Made by a program: the position numbers and the translations under genes. A stretch of DNA of 64,000 nt, taken from assembly GCA_046047495.1 (NCBI GenBank), contig JBJOHV010000018.1:62001-126000 (forward strand). Direction: 5' to 3'. The first letter of the stretch is position 1. Every line of letters starts with the position of its first letter. A model generated the notes under the pieces. The model searched no databases, was not told the origin of the DNA, and was given only the letters and a program-made list of their open reading frames with translations. The DNA comes from NORP240 sp046047495 (GTDB lineage: Bacteria > Pseudomonadota > Gammaproteobacteria > Pseudomonadales > Pseudohongiellaceae). Of this stretch, positions 19,784-28,746 are shown piece after piece.

Positions 19784-20680
19784 ATGCGTTACCCCACCGT
19801 AAAACAGCTCCGCTATTTTGTGGCTTTGGAAGAATCCCAGCATTTCGGGCAGGCGGCAGAGACGTGCCACGTATCGCAATCGGCGTTCAGCAACGCCATT
19901 CAGGAACTGGAAAGTCTGCTGGAAGTCCAGCTGGTGGACCGCACGAACCGGCAGGTGACGATCACAGCCATCGGAAAGGAGATTGCTGTCCATGCCCGAC
20001 TGTGCCTGCAGGACATCGAAGCGCTGGTGGAAGTCGCCGGGGGCCAGCGTGAGCCTCTGACCGGAGATCTCAATCTTGGGGTGATCCCCACTGTTGCACC
20101 ATTCCTGCTGCCGACTTTGCTGCCAAAACTGCGCAAGGCTTTCCCCAAACTGCGCCTGTTTCTCACTGAGGACAAGACGCCTGAGCTGCATGACCAGATG
20201 ATGGCCGGCAAGCTGGATGTACTGTTGTTGGCGCTACCCTATGACTTGCGGGGCGTGGAAAACCTGCCCTTGTTCCAGGACCGTTTCCTGCTGGCTTACC
20301 GGGATGGAACCCAACGGGTTGATCCTTCCAATCACAAACTCAATCGCGAAGAAATGGAGAGCGTGATCTTGATGCAGGATGGCCATTGTCTGAGGGATCA
20401 CGCCATCGATGCCTGCAATTTGCGAAGCGGCTATCGAGTCAGCCGTTATTCGGCCACCAGCCTGCTAACCCTGGTTGAGATGGTGGATGCCGACCTGGGC
20501 ATCACTTTTCTGCCGTCCATGGCGGAGAAATCCAACCTGCTGCGCAATACCCGGGTGAAGACGCTCCCGATGGGGGCCAAGAGTTTTCGCACCATAGGCA
20601 TTGCCTGGCGCAAGGGCAGTAACCGGGCGGAGGAATTCAAGCTGCTGGGCGGGTTCATCAAACAAAACGCAGGAATCTGA
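19784..20680 (+). CDS. oxyR: Hydrogen peroxide-responsive LysR regulator OxyR
   Basis: A 298-residue LysR-type regulator with an N-terminal winged helix-turn-helix (about 5-65) and a periplasmic-binding-like sensor domain. The two redox cysteines are in DGHCLRDHAIDAC at residues 202 and 211. They are 9 apart, the same spacing as Cys199 and Cys208 in E. coli OxyR, in a matching sequence, which supports true peroxide sensing rather than just LysR membership. It is divergent from dps, a classic OxyR target. It probably autoregulates through the shared 100-bp region. Confidence 0.94.
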   Translation: MRYPTVKQLRYFVALEESQHFGQAAETCHVSQSAFSNAIQELESLLEVQLVDRTNRQVTITAIGKEIAVHARLCLQDIEALVEVAGGQREPLTGDLNLGVIPTVAPFLLPTLLPKLRKAFPKLRLFLTEDKTPELHDQMMAGKLDVLLLALPYDLRGVENLPLFQDRFLLAYRDGTQRVDPSNHKLNREEMESVILMQDGHCLRDHAIDACNLRSGYRVSRYSATSLLTLVEMVDADLGITFLPSMAEKSNLLRNTRVKTLPMGAKSFRTIGIAWRKGSNRAEEFKLLGGFIKQNAGI

Positions 20681-20804
20681 GCGGGCACCCATGGCATTTT
20701 TTCCCCAGACCCTCTCACCAGCCGGGCACCTCGTCGGGACCCAAGAGGGCGAAACAGTGGGCGGCGCTCTTCCTGCTCGGCTAATGGCTTTGCAGCAGTG
20801 AGGT

Positions 20805-20901
20805 TGGCGGAAGAGGCAGGAGTCGAACCCACCAGGCGCGCATGGTGACGAGCCTCACCGGGTTTGAAGTCCGGGCACCCCACCGGGGATGACGCTCTTC
20901 C
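20805..20901 (-). tRNA. selC: tRNA-Sec (anticodon TCA), CCA encoded
   Basis: A 97-base tRNA that reads like E. coli selC on the minus strand: 5' GGAAGAG, anticodon loop CTTCAAA with TCA, a 6-bp D stem (CATCCC/GGGGTG), a long variable arm (AGGC-CG paired with CG-GCCT around one mismatch), T loop TTCGACT, and an encoded 3' GCCA. It decodes UGA as selenocysteine with SelB (6525-8498). Counting the 3' strand after the T loop gives 12 bases to the discriminator, while E. coli has 13, so the acceptor/T branch looks one pair shorter. It lies 23 bp after the DUF547 stop on the same strand. Confidence 0.95.
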
Positions 20902-20908
20902 GCCCTGG

Positions 20909-20917
20909 AGTGTAGCA
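20909..20917 (-). promoter_or_regulatory. Possible extended -10 promoter element for selC
   Basis: The minus strand reads TGCTACACT, an extended -10 (TGnTACACT) whose last base lies 7-8 nt before the tRNA 5' end. No convincing -35 box sits at the right distance, which an extended -10 can tolerate. This could start selC independently of the upstream DUF547 gene. Confidence 0.4.
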
Positions 20918-20924
20918 CGGCGGT

Positions 20925-21722
20925 TCAGGGTTCGGTCACGTCGTTCAAGCCCCAGTCATAGTCCAGGTAACGAATCGGAATGGCGCCTTCCCGCAGCTGG
21001 GCCGCTGTTTCAACATCGAGCCCCAGCACCTTATGATACAGCGACAGAAACTCAGCCACGGAATAGGTGCCACGCCAACCTCTTTCGAAATCCTCGCGGT
21101 ACCATTTGAAGATTTCTGAAACATACAGCCTGCCGTCCTCGAAGCGATTGCGGGAGCGGTCGGAAAGAAACAGCCGGGTTGCGTCTTCCAGTTGGCTTTC
21201 CAGCTTGGCTGCAGTGTAGGGTTCCCAGCGCAATGCGGGACAGCCAATGCTGGCACAGTTGACGGCAAAATGAATGCGCGGTTCGTCGAAGACACCCGGT
21301 GCACGAATCAGCTCGTGCTCGATGTGATCCAGCGACACTGTCATGCCGAGCAGGGAAATGAACTTCTTCTGCCATGGAGAGCGAAAAAGGCTTCCCAGAT
21401 CCCTGATCGAATCGATTCCGGGGTAACCGGTCATCACCAGATCCAGGGTCCAGGCATTGTAGGCATTGATGAGAAAGGCGAGCCGGGCCGGCCGGGGCCA
21501 GGATTCGAACTCGGATTCGGTGGTTCTTGACAGTGAAGTCAAATACCGGGTCAATTGGGCTGCTTCCCGTTCCAACGCGGCATAATCCACCTGGGTCGCC
21601 CGGCCGCCCTCCATGACCCTGACCGAGTTCTGCAGCAGCATTTCCCAATCGGCATCCGGCTCCTGGGCTTGCAGGCCAGGGGCCAGCAGTATCATCAACA
21701 GACCAAGCAGTATTCCTTTCAT
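20925..21722 (-). CDS. Exported DUF547 domain-containing protein
   Basis: About 265 residues with a signal peptide (MKGILLGLLMILLAPGLQA) and a DUF547 domain. The family motif is visible as FLINAYNAWTLDLV, followed by SIRDLGSLFRSPW, HIEHELIR, RIHFAVNCASIGCP and LYVSEIFKWY. DUF547 proteins are exported or membrane-linked and their activity is not established; the conserved Cys/His residues suggest an enzymatic fold. The frame opens at 21752, but the Met at 21722 gives a proper signal peptide and is preferred. selC lies immediately downstream. Confidence 0.85.
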   Translation of the reverse strand: MKGILLGLLMILLAPGLQAQEPDADWEMLLQNSVRVMEGGRATQVDYAALEREAAQLTRYLTSLSRTTESEFESWPRPARLAFLINAYNAWTLDLVMTGYPGIDSIRDLGSLFRSPWQKKFISLLGMTVSLDHIEHELIRAPGVFDEPRIHFAVNCASIGCPALRWEPYTAAKLESQLEDATRLFLSDRSRNRFEDGRLYVSEIFKWYREDFERGWRGTYSVAEFLSLYHKVLGLDVETAAQLREGAIPIRYLDYDWGLNDVTEP

Positions 21723-21862
21723 CCCTTTTCCCCGTCTACCTTCAACCAGCAAAATGCAGTATGCTCCGCGTTTGATCTAACTATCCGAAAAATACCAACA
21801 GGCGGCCCTGGTACGATACAAGACTTCGATCCAGGTGGCTTGCCGGAACAGGAATCTCACAC

Positions 21863-22951
21863 ATGCCTTTTGCACAGATTACCGGTTGGGGAAAATGCGT
21901 GCCGCCCGCGGTGCTCACCAATCAGGATCTGACCACGTTCATGGAAACCTCCGACGAGTGGATCACCTCCCGCACCGGTATTCGTGAGCGCCGCATCTGT
22001 CACTGCAATTTTTCCGATATGGCCATCGTGGCCGCCCGCAGGGCTTTGGCTGCCGCCGACCTGGACCCTGCGGAACTGGACCTGATCCTGCTGGGAAGTC
22101 TTACCGTGGACTCCCTGTGTCCCAACACGGCCTCCATCATCCAGGATGCCATCGGGGCCCGCCAGGCCGCGGCCATCGATATCAATTCCGCCTGCACAGG
22201 CTTTCTGTATGGTCTGCATATCGGCAGCAATCTGATCAAGGCGGGTGCCCACAAAAAAATTCTGGTTATCGGTGGCGAGTTCATCAGTCATTACATGAAT
22301 TGGGCGCGCCGTGATGTGGCCGTGCTGTTCGGTGGTGCCTGTGGCGCCGTGGTACTGGAGGCCAGTGAGACCGAATCCGGGCTGCTGGCGGCCCGTATCG
22401 GCTGTGAGTCCGATGCCAAATACGCCATCCAGATCACCAACCTGGGCAGTGCCTACAGCCGCCTCAGCGACGAATTCCTTTACGTGGGCTGGAATTTCGA
22501 AGGCCAGGAAGTCTTCAAGCGGGCGGTCAGGAGCATGGCACAGGCCTGTGAGGATGTGCTGGAGCAGGTTGGCCTCACCATGGAGCAGGTGGACATCGTG
22601 GTTCCCCATCAGGCCAACAAGCGCATTCTGGATGCCCTGGCCAAACGCCTGAACATCCCCGAAGAAAAAGTCATGGTCAACGTCCACAAGTACGGCAATA
22701 CCTCGGCCGGCACCATTCCCGTGGCCCTGACGGAGGCGTTGGAGGAGGGCCGCATCAAACCCGGGGATCATGTGTTGATGGCCTCCTTCGGAGCTGGTTT
22801 GACCTGGGGAGCCGGGCTGGTCCGTTGGGGTGACAGGGTAACCCCCTTGCGCCTCAGTGATGCGGAATTGCCGCCTTGCGACAAAACAGCCCTGGAGATT
22901 CTGGAGCCCCATATCCGACGCTATGCGGCCCATTCGAATACGTCCACCTGA
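21863..22951 (+). CDS. 3-oxoacyl-ACP synthase III family protein (FabH-like)
   Basis: A 362-residue KAS III-type thiolase-fold enzyme. The catalytic Cys is in INSACTGFLYGL near residue 111, His in VPHQANKRI and Asn in YGNTSAGT, completing the Cys-His-Asn triad. It is 30-40 residues longer at the C-terminus than housekeeping FabH. FabH starts fatty acid synthesis from acetyl-CoA and malonyl-ACP, but the lack of fab genes here suggests a specialised homologue, perhaps for beta-ketoacid or unusual chain initiation; that is inference. A DUF3301 gene starts 4 nt after its stop. Confidence 0.88.
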   Translation: MPFAQITGWGKCVPPAVLTNQDLTTFMETSDEWITSRTGIRERRICHCNFSDMAIVAARRALAAADLDPAELDLILLGSLTVDSLCPNTASIIQDAIGARQAAAIDINSACTGFLYGLHIGSNLIKAGAHKKILVIGGEFISHYMNWARRDVAVLFGGACGAVVLEASETESGLLAARIGCESDAKYAIQITNLGSAYSRLSDEFLYVGWNFEGQEVFKRAVRSMAQACEDVLEQVGLTMEQVDIVVPHQANKRILDALAKRLNIPEEKVMVNVHKYGNTSAGTIPVALTEALEEGRIKPGDHVLMASFGAGLTWGAGLVRWGDRVTPLRLSDAELPPCDKTALEILEPHIRRYAAHSNTST

Positions 22952-22955
22952 TCTC

Positions 22956-23282
22956 ATGCTGACACTTTCCCTGCTGGTCTGGCTGGGTGTGATCGCTACC
23001 ATCGCGACATTCTGGTGGCATAGTGATGGCGTCAAAACCCTGGCCGTAGCCGAGGCCAAACGCCGCTGCCAGGACGAAGGGGTGCAATTGCTGGATCACA
23101 CCTTGTTCATCGAGTCGGTGAAACCCATGCGTGACCCGTCCGGTGGCTGGTGTATGCGGCGCAGCTACCAGTTCGATTTCACCTCCACCGGGGAGCAGCG
23201 TTACCGGGGGACCATTGAAATGCGCGGCCGCACGGTTCAGCGCATAGAACTGGAACCCCATATCATGCCCGGAGGCCATTGA
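22956..23282 (+). CDS. DUF3301 domain-containing small membrane protein
   Basis: A 108-residue protein with one N-terminal hydrophobic helix (LTLSLLVWLGVIATIATFWW) and a short soluble domain matching DUF3301, including the region DGVKTLAVAEAKRRC and the tail GRTVQRIELEPHIMPGGH. The frame is open further upstream inside the FabH-like gene, but the ATG at 22956, just after that stop, gives a normal DUF3301 protein. Function unknown. It converges with the MATE gene, with only 3 bp between their ends. Confidence 0.82.
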   Translation: MLTLSLLVWLGVIATIATFWWHSDGVKTLAVAEAKRRCQDEGVQLLDHTLFIESVKPMRDPSGGWCMRRSYQFDFTSTGEQRYRGTIEMRGRTVQRIELEPHIMPGGH

Positions 23283-23285
23283 CGC

Positions 23286-24614
23286 TCAGGCGATGCTGGC
23301 CCGCAAGGCAGGCAGGTAAAACAGCAAGGCAACTGCTCTGGCCACCACGAAGAGAATAAATGCCCACCATAGCCCCACCGCACCGTATAGGCCCAGCATC
23401 GGCCAGCACACCAGCAGGAAAAACCCGGTCGACAACAGCGCAGCATTGCGCATCGCCGCCGTGCGGCCGGCGCCGATAAAGATGCCGTCCAGCTGAAAGG
23501 CGGCAAAAGACAGCAGCACATAGATGGCCGCCAGCCAAACCATGCTCCCCGCCACCTGCCTCACCTCGGCCAGATCCGTCAGTCCCGTGATGGCAAGCGG
23601 CCCCCCCAGCCACAACAGCAGCGCCAAACCCACGGCGGTGATGACGGCAAGTTCGGAGGAGCGCCGGATGGCCAGGTCCAATCCGGCCCGGTCGCGGGCG
23701 CCCACGGCGGTGCCCACCAGGGATTCCACGACAAAGGCATAACCATCCAGAAAAAACGCCGCGAAGGACACCAGTTCGAGCAATATGTGATTGGCAGCCA
23801 GCACGGCATCGCCAAAGCGGGCACTCTGGTTGGTGAACCAGGCAAAGGAGAAAATCAGCAGCAGGGTGCGTACCATGATGTTCAGATTGGCTACCAGGGT
23901 CTTGCGCAGCTTGCTGCTATCCAGCAGGGACCCCAGAGACCAGAACCGCTCTGCAGCGCTGCGGCGCGTCGCCAGCAGGCGCACTACCACCACCAAAGCC
24001 ACACCAAGGGTGATCCATTCGGCCAGCAGGGTGCCGAGGGCAATGCCTCTGGCCCCCATACCGAGATACCCGGCAAACCACACGTCCAGGCTGATATTGA
24101 GGCCATTGAGTAACAATTGCAGCAACAGGATCAGCCGGCTGTTGCCGAGGCCAATCAATACCCCCATGAGGACGAACATCGCCAGGGTGGCCGGAGCCCC
24201 CCAGATGCGCAGCTGAAAGTAGCCGGATGCCACGGTTTCCACCGGCCCGCTGGCACTCAGCAGGGAAAAGGCCAGCTCATCGATCAGCCCCCGCAGCACG
24301 ATCAACAGGCAGCCAAGCATTGCGGCGATCAGCAGGGCCCGCCCCAGCGCCGCCCGCACCTCTGCTTCGTCCCCCGCCCCGGCGGCCTGGGCGACAAAAC
24401 CGGTGGTGCCCATGCGCAGAAACCCGAAACTCCAATACACGAAGCTGAACAACAGTGCGCCCAGCGCGATGGCACCCAGGTCCGTGACCGTGCCCAGATT
24501 GCCCAGCACGGCGGTATCCGCCAACCCTAACAACGGTACCGTGGCATTGGCCAGGATGATGGGCCAGGCGCGGCGCAGGATAGTGACGTGATCAATTTTC
24601 AGCAGTGCTGCCAT
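23286..24614 (-). CDS. MATE family efflux transporter (DinF-like)
   Basis: About 442 residues with twelve hydrophobic segments in two six-helix halves, as in multidrug and toxin extrusion proteins. The start MAALLKIDHV precedes the family-typical RAWPIILANATVPLLGLADT with its conserved Pro and Asp residues in helix 1. These antiporters expel cationic compounds using sodium or protons. The frame is open to 24716, but that would overlap the divergent cbpA and adds a non-hydrophobic extension, so 24614 is chosen. Substrate unknown. Confidence 0.9.
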   Translation of the reverse strand: MAALLKIDHVTILRRAWPIILANATVPLLGLADTAVLGNLGTVTDLGAIALGALLFSFVYWSFGFLRMGTTGFVAQAAGAGDEAEVRAALGRALLIAAMLGCLLIVLRGLIDELAFSLLSASGPVETVASGYFQLRIWGAPATLAMFVLMGVLIGLGNSRLILLLQLLLNGLNISLDVWFAGYLGMGARGIALGTLLAEWITLGVALVVVVRLLATRRSAAERFWSLGSLLDSSKLRKTLVANLNIMVRTLLLIFSFAWFTNQSARFGDAVLAANHILLELVSFAAFFLDGYAFVVESLVGTAVGARDRAGLDLAIRRSSELAVITAVGLALLLWLGGPLAITGLTDLAEVRQVAGSMVWLAAIYVLLSFAAFQLDGIFIGAGRTAAMRNAALLSTGFFLLVCWPMLGLYGAVGLWWAFILFVVARAVALLFYLPALRASIA

Positions 24615-24705
24615 TGAGGATCCACTGTTCAGTCTCCATGTATTGGCTTGTTGGCATACCTTCGATTGCCTATCATTCTTTCGCCAGCTGGACGTATAGT
24701 ACGCT

Positions 24706-25668
24706 ATGGAATTCAAAGACTATTACGAGATTCTCGGGGTGGATCCGACGGCCGACAAAAAAGCCATCAAGACCGCCTATCGCCGTCTTGCGCGCAAGTT
24801 TCATCCCGATGTCAGCACCGAGCACGACGCCGAAAAGCGCTTCAAGGAGGTCTCCGAGGCCTACGAAGTGCTGGGTGACGATGCCAAGCGCGCCGAGTAC
24901 GACCAGTTGCGCACCTACGGTCGTAAAGGGGAAAGCTTCACCCCGCCGCCGGGCTGGCAGGGTTCGACCGGCGGTTTCGGGTTTCAGGGTGGCGACTTTT
25001 CCGATTTCTTCGAAGCCATGTTCGGCGGCGGTTTCAAGCAATCCGGTCGTAGCAGCCGCGGTTTCACCAGCAGTGAAGACATGTTTTCCACCCGCGGGCA
25101 GGATGTGGAATTGGACATGCCCATCTTCCTGGAAGACACGCTCAAAGGCGAAACCAGGACCATCGAGTACAAACTGCCCCACTATGGCGAACAGGGGCGC
25201 CTCGAGGACATCCTCAAGAGCCTCAAGGTTCGCATCCCCAAAGGCGTATTGGACGGTGAACGCATCCGCTTGAACGGCCAGGGCGGCCCCGGTTACGGTG
25301 ACGGCCCCGCAGGCGATCTGTACCTGCGCATCAAGCTGGTGCCCCATCCCCTGTTCGATGTGACAGGACGTGATCTCAACATCACCCTGCCGGTGGCACC
25401 CTGGGAAGCGGCCCTGGGCGCCAAGGTCACCGTGCCGACCCTGGAGGGCAAGATAAGTCTGACTATCGCACCCGATAGCCAGACCGGCCAACGCCTGCGG
25501 GTCAAGGGCAAGGGTCTGCCTGGCCGGAGCGGATCCGCAGCGCCCGGGGATCTGTTTGTCATTCTCAAGGTGGTCATGCCGGAGCGATCTGACGAACAGT
25601 CGCGCCGCCTGTGGCAACAACTGGCCCAGTCCAGTTCGTTTGACCCACGGTCATCACTGAATTCCTGA
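24706..25668 (+). CDS. cbpA: DnaJ-type co-chaperone / curved DNA-binding protein CbpA
   Basis: A 320-residue class B J-protein: J domain (residues 1-70) with the HPD motif in RKFHPDVS, a Gly/Phe-rich linker (about 75-130) and the C-terminal substrate-binding domains (about 130-310). There is no zinc finger, which separates CbpA from DnaJ. CbpA stimulates DnaK ATPase and in E. coli also binds curved DNA in stationary phase. The CbpM modulator gene follows after 10 nt, confirming the identification. Confidence 0.94.
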   Translation: MEFKDYYEILGVDPTADKKAIKTAYRRLARKFHPDVSTEHDAEKRFKEVSEAYEVLGDDAKRAEYDQLRTYGRKGESFTPPPGWQGSTGGFGFQGGDFSDFFEAMFGGGFKQSGRSSRGFTSSEDMFSTRGQDVELDMPIFLEDTLKGETRTIEYKLPHYGEQGRLEDILKSLKVRIPKGVLDGERIRLNGQGGPGYGDGPAGDLYLRIKLVPHPLFDVTGRDLNITLPVAPWEAALGAKVTVPTLEGKISLTIAPDSQTGQRLRVKGKGLPGRSGSAAPGDLFVILKVVMPERSDEQSRRLWQQLAQSSSFDPRSSLNS

Positions 25669-25678
25669 GGATACGCCC

Positions 25679-25981
25679 ATGACCGATGAATTTGTCACAT
25701 TGACCCTGACCGACATCTGCCAGGCGGCGGAACTACCGGAGACCCTCTTCCTGCAGCTGGTGGAGCACGGGATCGTGCAACCCCACGGCCAGACCCGCGA
25801 GGAGTGGATGTTCGATACCACCATGGTGGGTGTGGCCCGTCGCGCCGGGCGCCTGCATCGTGATCTGGAATTGGAGTGGTCGGCGGTTGTGCTCATCGTC
25901 GATCTGCTGGAGCAGCGGGACCGGCTGCTGAGGGAAAACCGCCTGCTGAGCCAGCGCCTGCAACGCTTCATGCTGGACTGA
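25679..25981 (+). CDS. cbpM: Chaperone modulator CbpM
   Basis: A 100-residue MerR-like helical protein that binds the J domain of CbpA and inhibits it. It has an N-terminal winged-helix part (TLTDICQAAELPETLFLQLVEHG) and a C-terminal coiled region ending in LLRENRLLSQRLQRFML. It directly follows cbpA in one operon, the standard arrangement. Nothing unusual. Confidence 0.92.
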   Translation: MTDEFVTLTLTDICQAAELPETLFLQLVEHGIVQPHGQTREEWMFDTTMVGVARRAGRLHRDLELEWSAVVLIVDLLEQRDRLLRENRLLSQRLQRFMLD

Positions 25982-26062
25982 GCCAGGTTCGTTCCAGAAA
26001 TAATTCAGCGCTTCCGGGTTTAGCGCCTATACTTCAGCTACCCTTTCCCAGAGGAGCACGCC

Positions 26063-26821
26063 ATGACCGACACGGAATCGTTAAAAGACGCTGGATCTCC
26101 CACCGACAGCCCAGACGCGCCGCCGGCCAATCCCCTCGCCATCGCCATCAATGTATTTGCCGCCCCGAGCGAGGCATTCGCCGCCCTGCAGCGCAAACCA
26201 ACCGTTCTGTTTCCCCTGCTGATCACCATCATTGCCACCGTGCTGATTTACGCCTGGTACTTCCAGACGGTGGATTACGACTGGTACGTGGATGACATCA
26301 TCTCCCGCATGGGCAATGCCAATGCCGAACAGCAGGAGCAGATCAGGACTGCAATGACCCAGCAGTCCCAGACCGTGATGACGGTGACATCAACCATCGG
26401 CGGTGCCATCAGCATCCTGCTGGTGTATACCCTGCAGGCCGGTTATCTGGCCCTGGTCTCCGCATTGGGTGGGGACGGTATCCGCTTCCGCCAGTGGTTT
26501 TCCCTGATCAGCTGGACCAGCCTGCCCTACCTGCTGGTGGTGCTGGTGATGGCGGTCAACATCATCATGAGCCCCAACGGACAACTGAGCATTTACGAAG
26601 CCAACTCCCTGAGCCTGTCCAGCCTGGGTATTTCCGGGGGTGACAGCATGATCATGCGGGGCATCCTGGATGGCACCAACCTGCCCATGTTCTGGAGTGT
26701 GGCGCTGACGGTTATGGGTTACCATCAGTGGCTCAAATGCAGCTGGACCAAGGGCATTGCCGTAGTTCTGGCGCCTTATGCAGTAATTCTGGGCGCTTTG
26801 GCGTATTTCGCCTTGACCTGA
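26063..26821 (+). CDS. YIP1 family membrane protein
   Basis: A 252-residue protein with a short Pro-rich cytoplasmic N-terminus, then the motif VFAAPSEAFAALQRKPT and about five hydrophobic segments (near 50, 112, 150, 210 and 235), typical of bacterial Yip1/YesK-like proteins. The function of bacterial members is not known. A good ribosome binding site (AGAGGAG) precedes the ATG. It lies 34 nt upstream of the exporter operon (26856-29973) and may be transcribed with it, which is the only functional hint. Confidence 0.82.
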   Translation: MTDTESLKDAGSPTDSPDAPPANPLAIAINVFAAPSEAFAALQRKPTVLFPLLITIIATVLIYAWYFQTVDYDWYVDDIISRMGNANAEQQEQIRTAMTQQSQTVMTVTSTIGGAISILLVYTLQAGYLALVSALGGDGIRFRQWFSLISWTSLPYLLVVLVMAVNIIMSPNGQLSIYEANSLSLSSLGISGGDSMIMRGILDGTNLPMFWSVALTVMGYHQWLKCSWTKGIAVVLAPYAVILGALAYFALT

Positions 26822-26855
26822 CGGTGACTGTGTTAAGGTCCGCCGTCGGAGCATC

Positions 26856-28034
26856 ATGAATATAACCAAACCTCTTTTCGTCCTCCTGGTGGTCGCGTCG
26901 GTCATTGCCGTGCCCATCGTCATGCGTTCCGTGACCGGCGCCGATGCCAAGGAGGTCACGGTGGCGACGCTGGAGCGCCGCATCATCAGCCCCTCCATCC
27001 TGGCATCGGGATTCCTGGCCCACGAAGAGGAAGTCATGCTGAGCTCCGAGGTCATCGGCAAGGTGTCCGAGGTGCTGGTGGAGGAAGGCGACCGGGTTAC
27101 CGCGGGGCAGCTGGTATTGCGGGTGGACGACAGGAATCTGCGCGCCAGCCTGGAACAGGCGCAAGCCTCCCTGCGCCTCAACACCATCGATATCGAGCGA
27201 CAGGAAGTCCGCATCGCCAATCTGCGCAGCCAGTGGCAACGCTCCAAGAGCCTCCATGAGCGCCGCATGATCGGCGACGATGAGTTCGACAACATCAGCA
27301 ACCAGCTGGAGCTGGCTGAGATCGACCTCAAATCCGCCAAGGAACGCCTTGCACAGGCGCGGGCCCAGCTGGACCAGGTCAACGACCAGCTCAGCAAGAC
27401 CCAGATCGTATCCCCCATTGGGGGTGTGATCACCAGTCTGGACATCAAGGAGGGCGAGACCGCCATTGCCAGCTCCACCAATATCCCCGGTTCCTCGCTG
27501 ATGACCATCGCCAATCCCGACAGTATCTATACCGAGGTGCTGGTGGACGAGGCGGACGTGGCTACCATTGCCCTGGGCCAGGAAGCGGAAATCGTTGCCA
27601 TCGCCTACCCGGATTCCCCCATGAAAGGGGTCGTGCGTTATATTGCCAACACCGCCAAGATCGCCCAGGGTCGCCAGGGTCTGAGTTTTACCGTGAAGAT
27701 CGAAATCACGGAGCCCGGCAATGTGGTGCTGCGCCCCGGCATGTCCTGCCGGGCTGAAATTTTCACCCGTCAGGATGAACAGGTGCTGACGGCTCCGCTG
27801 GCGGCTGTCATCTTCGAAGAGGATCGCGCCGCCCTGCGGACCGAGTATTTCGTGTTCGTCAATGATGATGGCGTGGCGCGCAAAACCCGGGTCGAAGTGG
27901 GCGTATCCGATGACGAATACCAGGAAATCATCAGCGGAGTGGATGCAGGTACGCAGATCGTGATCGGCCCGGATTCGGAATTGCGCCATCTGCTGGATGG
28001 CGACCGCCTGACTGCCACTCTGTTGGAACCCTGA
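26856..28034 (+). CDS. MacA-like periplasmic adaptor subunit (HlyD/RND family)
   Basis: A 392-residue membrane-fusion protein: N-terminal signal anchor (about 5-22), a lipoyl half-domain (EVMLSSEVIGKVSEVLVEEGD), a long coiled-coil hairpin (about 100-190) and a second lipoyl half with beta-barrel domains. The coiled coil has the length expected for docking to a TolC-type outer membrane channel, which is not encoded here. The ATPase and permease genes follow in order, giving a MacAB-type tripartite exporter. Substrates of such systems include macrolides, peptides and lipids; none can be picked here. Confidence 0.9.
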   Translation: MNITKPLFVLLVVASVIAVPIVMRSVTGADAKEVTVATLERRIISPSILASGFLAHEEEVMLSSEVIGKVSEVLVEEGDRVTAGQLVLRVDDRNLRASLEQAQASLRLNTIDIERQEVRIANLRSQWQRSKSLHERRMIGDDEFDNISNQLELAEIDLKSAKERLAQARAQLDQVNDQLSKTQIVSPIGGVITSLDIKEGETAIASSTNIPGSSLMTIANPDSIYTEVLVDEADVATIALGQEAEIVAIAYPDSPMKGVVRYIANTAKIAQGRQGLSFTVKIEITEPGNVVLRPGMSCRAEIFTRQDEQVLTAPLAAVIFEEDRAALRTEYFVFVNDDGVARKTRVEVGVSDDEYQEIISGVDAGTQIVIGPDSELRHLLDGDRLTATLLEP

Positions 28035-28043
28035 ACCCGTCTT

Positions 28044-28745
28044 ATGGCATTGATCGAGCTGCGTGATATCACCCGGCACTACGTCATGGGCGGCCAGACT
28101 GTCCATGCCCTGGACGGCGTCAGCCTGGATATCAACCGCAATGAGTACCTCGCCTTCATCGGCTCATCCGGATCGGGCAAGTCCACCATGCTCAACATCC
28201 TGGGCTGCCTGGATCGACCCAGTAGCGGGCATTACCATCTCAACGGGGTCAATGTGGAAAACATGCAGCCCAATGACCTGGCTGAAGTGCGCAATCGGGA
28301 AATCGGCTTCATTTTCCAGAGTTTCAACCTGTTGCCCCGGGCGGATGCCCTGGGCAATGTGATGCAGCCGCTGATCTACCGCAATATCGGCCTGCGCAAG
28401 CGTCGTGAAATGGCGAAAGAGGCCCTGGCAAGGGTCAAGCTGGCCAATCGCATGGACCACCTGCCCAACCAGTTGTCGGGAGGACAACGCCAGCGAGTCG
28501 CCATCGCCCGGGCCCTGGTGACCCATCCGTCCATCCTGCTGGCGGACGAACCCACCGGCAATCTGGACTCCCGCACCACGGTGGAGATCATGGAGCTCTT
28601 TGACGAGCTGCACAATGAGGGCCAGACGGTGATTCTGGTAACCCACGAAGACGAGATAGCCCGGCATTGCCGACGCATCGTGGAACTGAAGGATGGAAGG
28701 ATATTTGCCGACAGCATTTCAACCAGCTCGGCGGCGGTGCACTGA
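28044..28745 (+). CDS. ABC transporter ATP-binding protein (MacB/LolD type)
   Basis: A 233-residue ABC ATPase of the MacB/LolD/FtsE class. Walker A is GSSGSGKST near residue 40, the signature is LSGGQRQR near 145, Walker B is ILLADEPTGNLDS, and the H-loop is VTHE. It starts 9 nt after the adaptor gene and ends 1 nt before the permease ATG, so the three genes form one operon. It powers the separate FtsX-type permease; in E. coli MacB the two domains are fused. Confidence 0.94.
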   Translation: MALIELRDITRHYVMGGQTVHALDGVSLDINRNEYLAFIGSSGSGKSTMLNILGCLDRPSSGHYHLNGVNVENMQPNDLAEVRNREIGFIFQSFNLLPRADALGNVMQPLIYRNIGLRKRREMAKEALARVKLANRMDHLPNQLSGGQRQRVAIARALVTHPSILLADEPTGNLDSRTTVEIMELFDELHNEGQTVILVTHEDEIARHCRRIVELKDGRIFADSISTSSAAVH

Positions 28746-28746
28746 G

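Noticed and set aside
21857..23059. A 400-residue minus-strand ORF
   Set aside because: Antisense to the FabH-like gene with biased composition; the sense frame has a complete KAS III triad.
26733..28106. A 457-residue minus-strand ORF
   Set aside because: Antisense to the exporter adaptor gene; rich in His and Gln as expected for a shadow frame.
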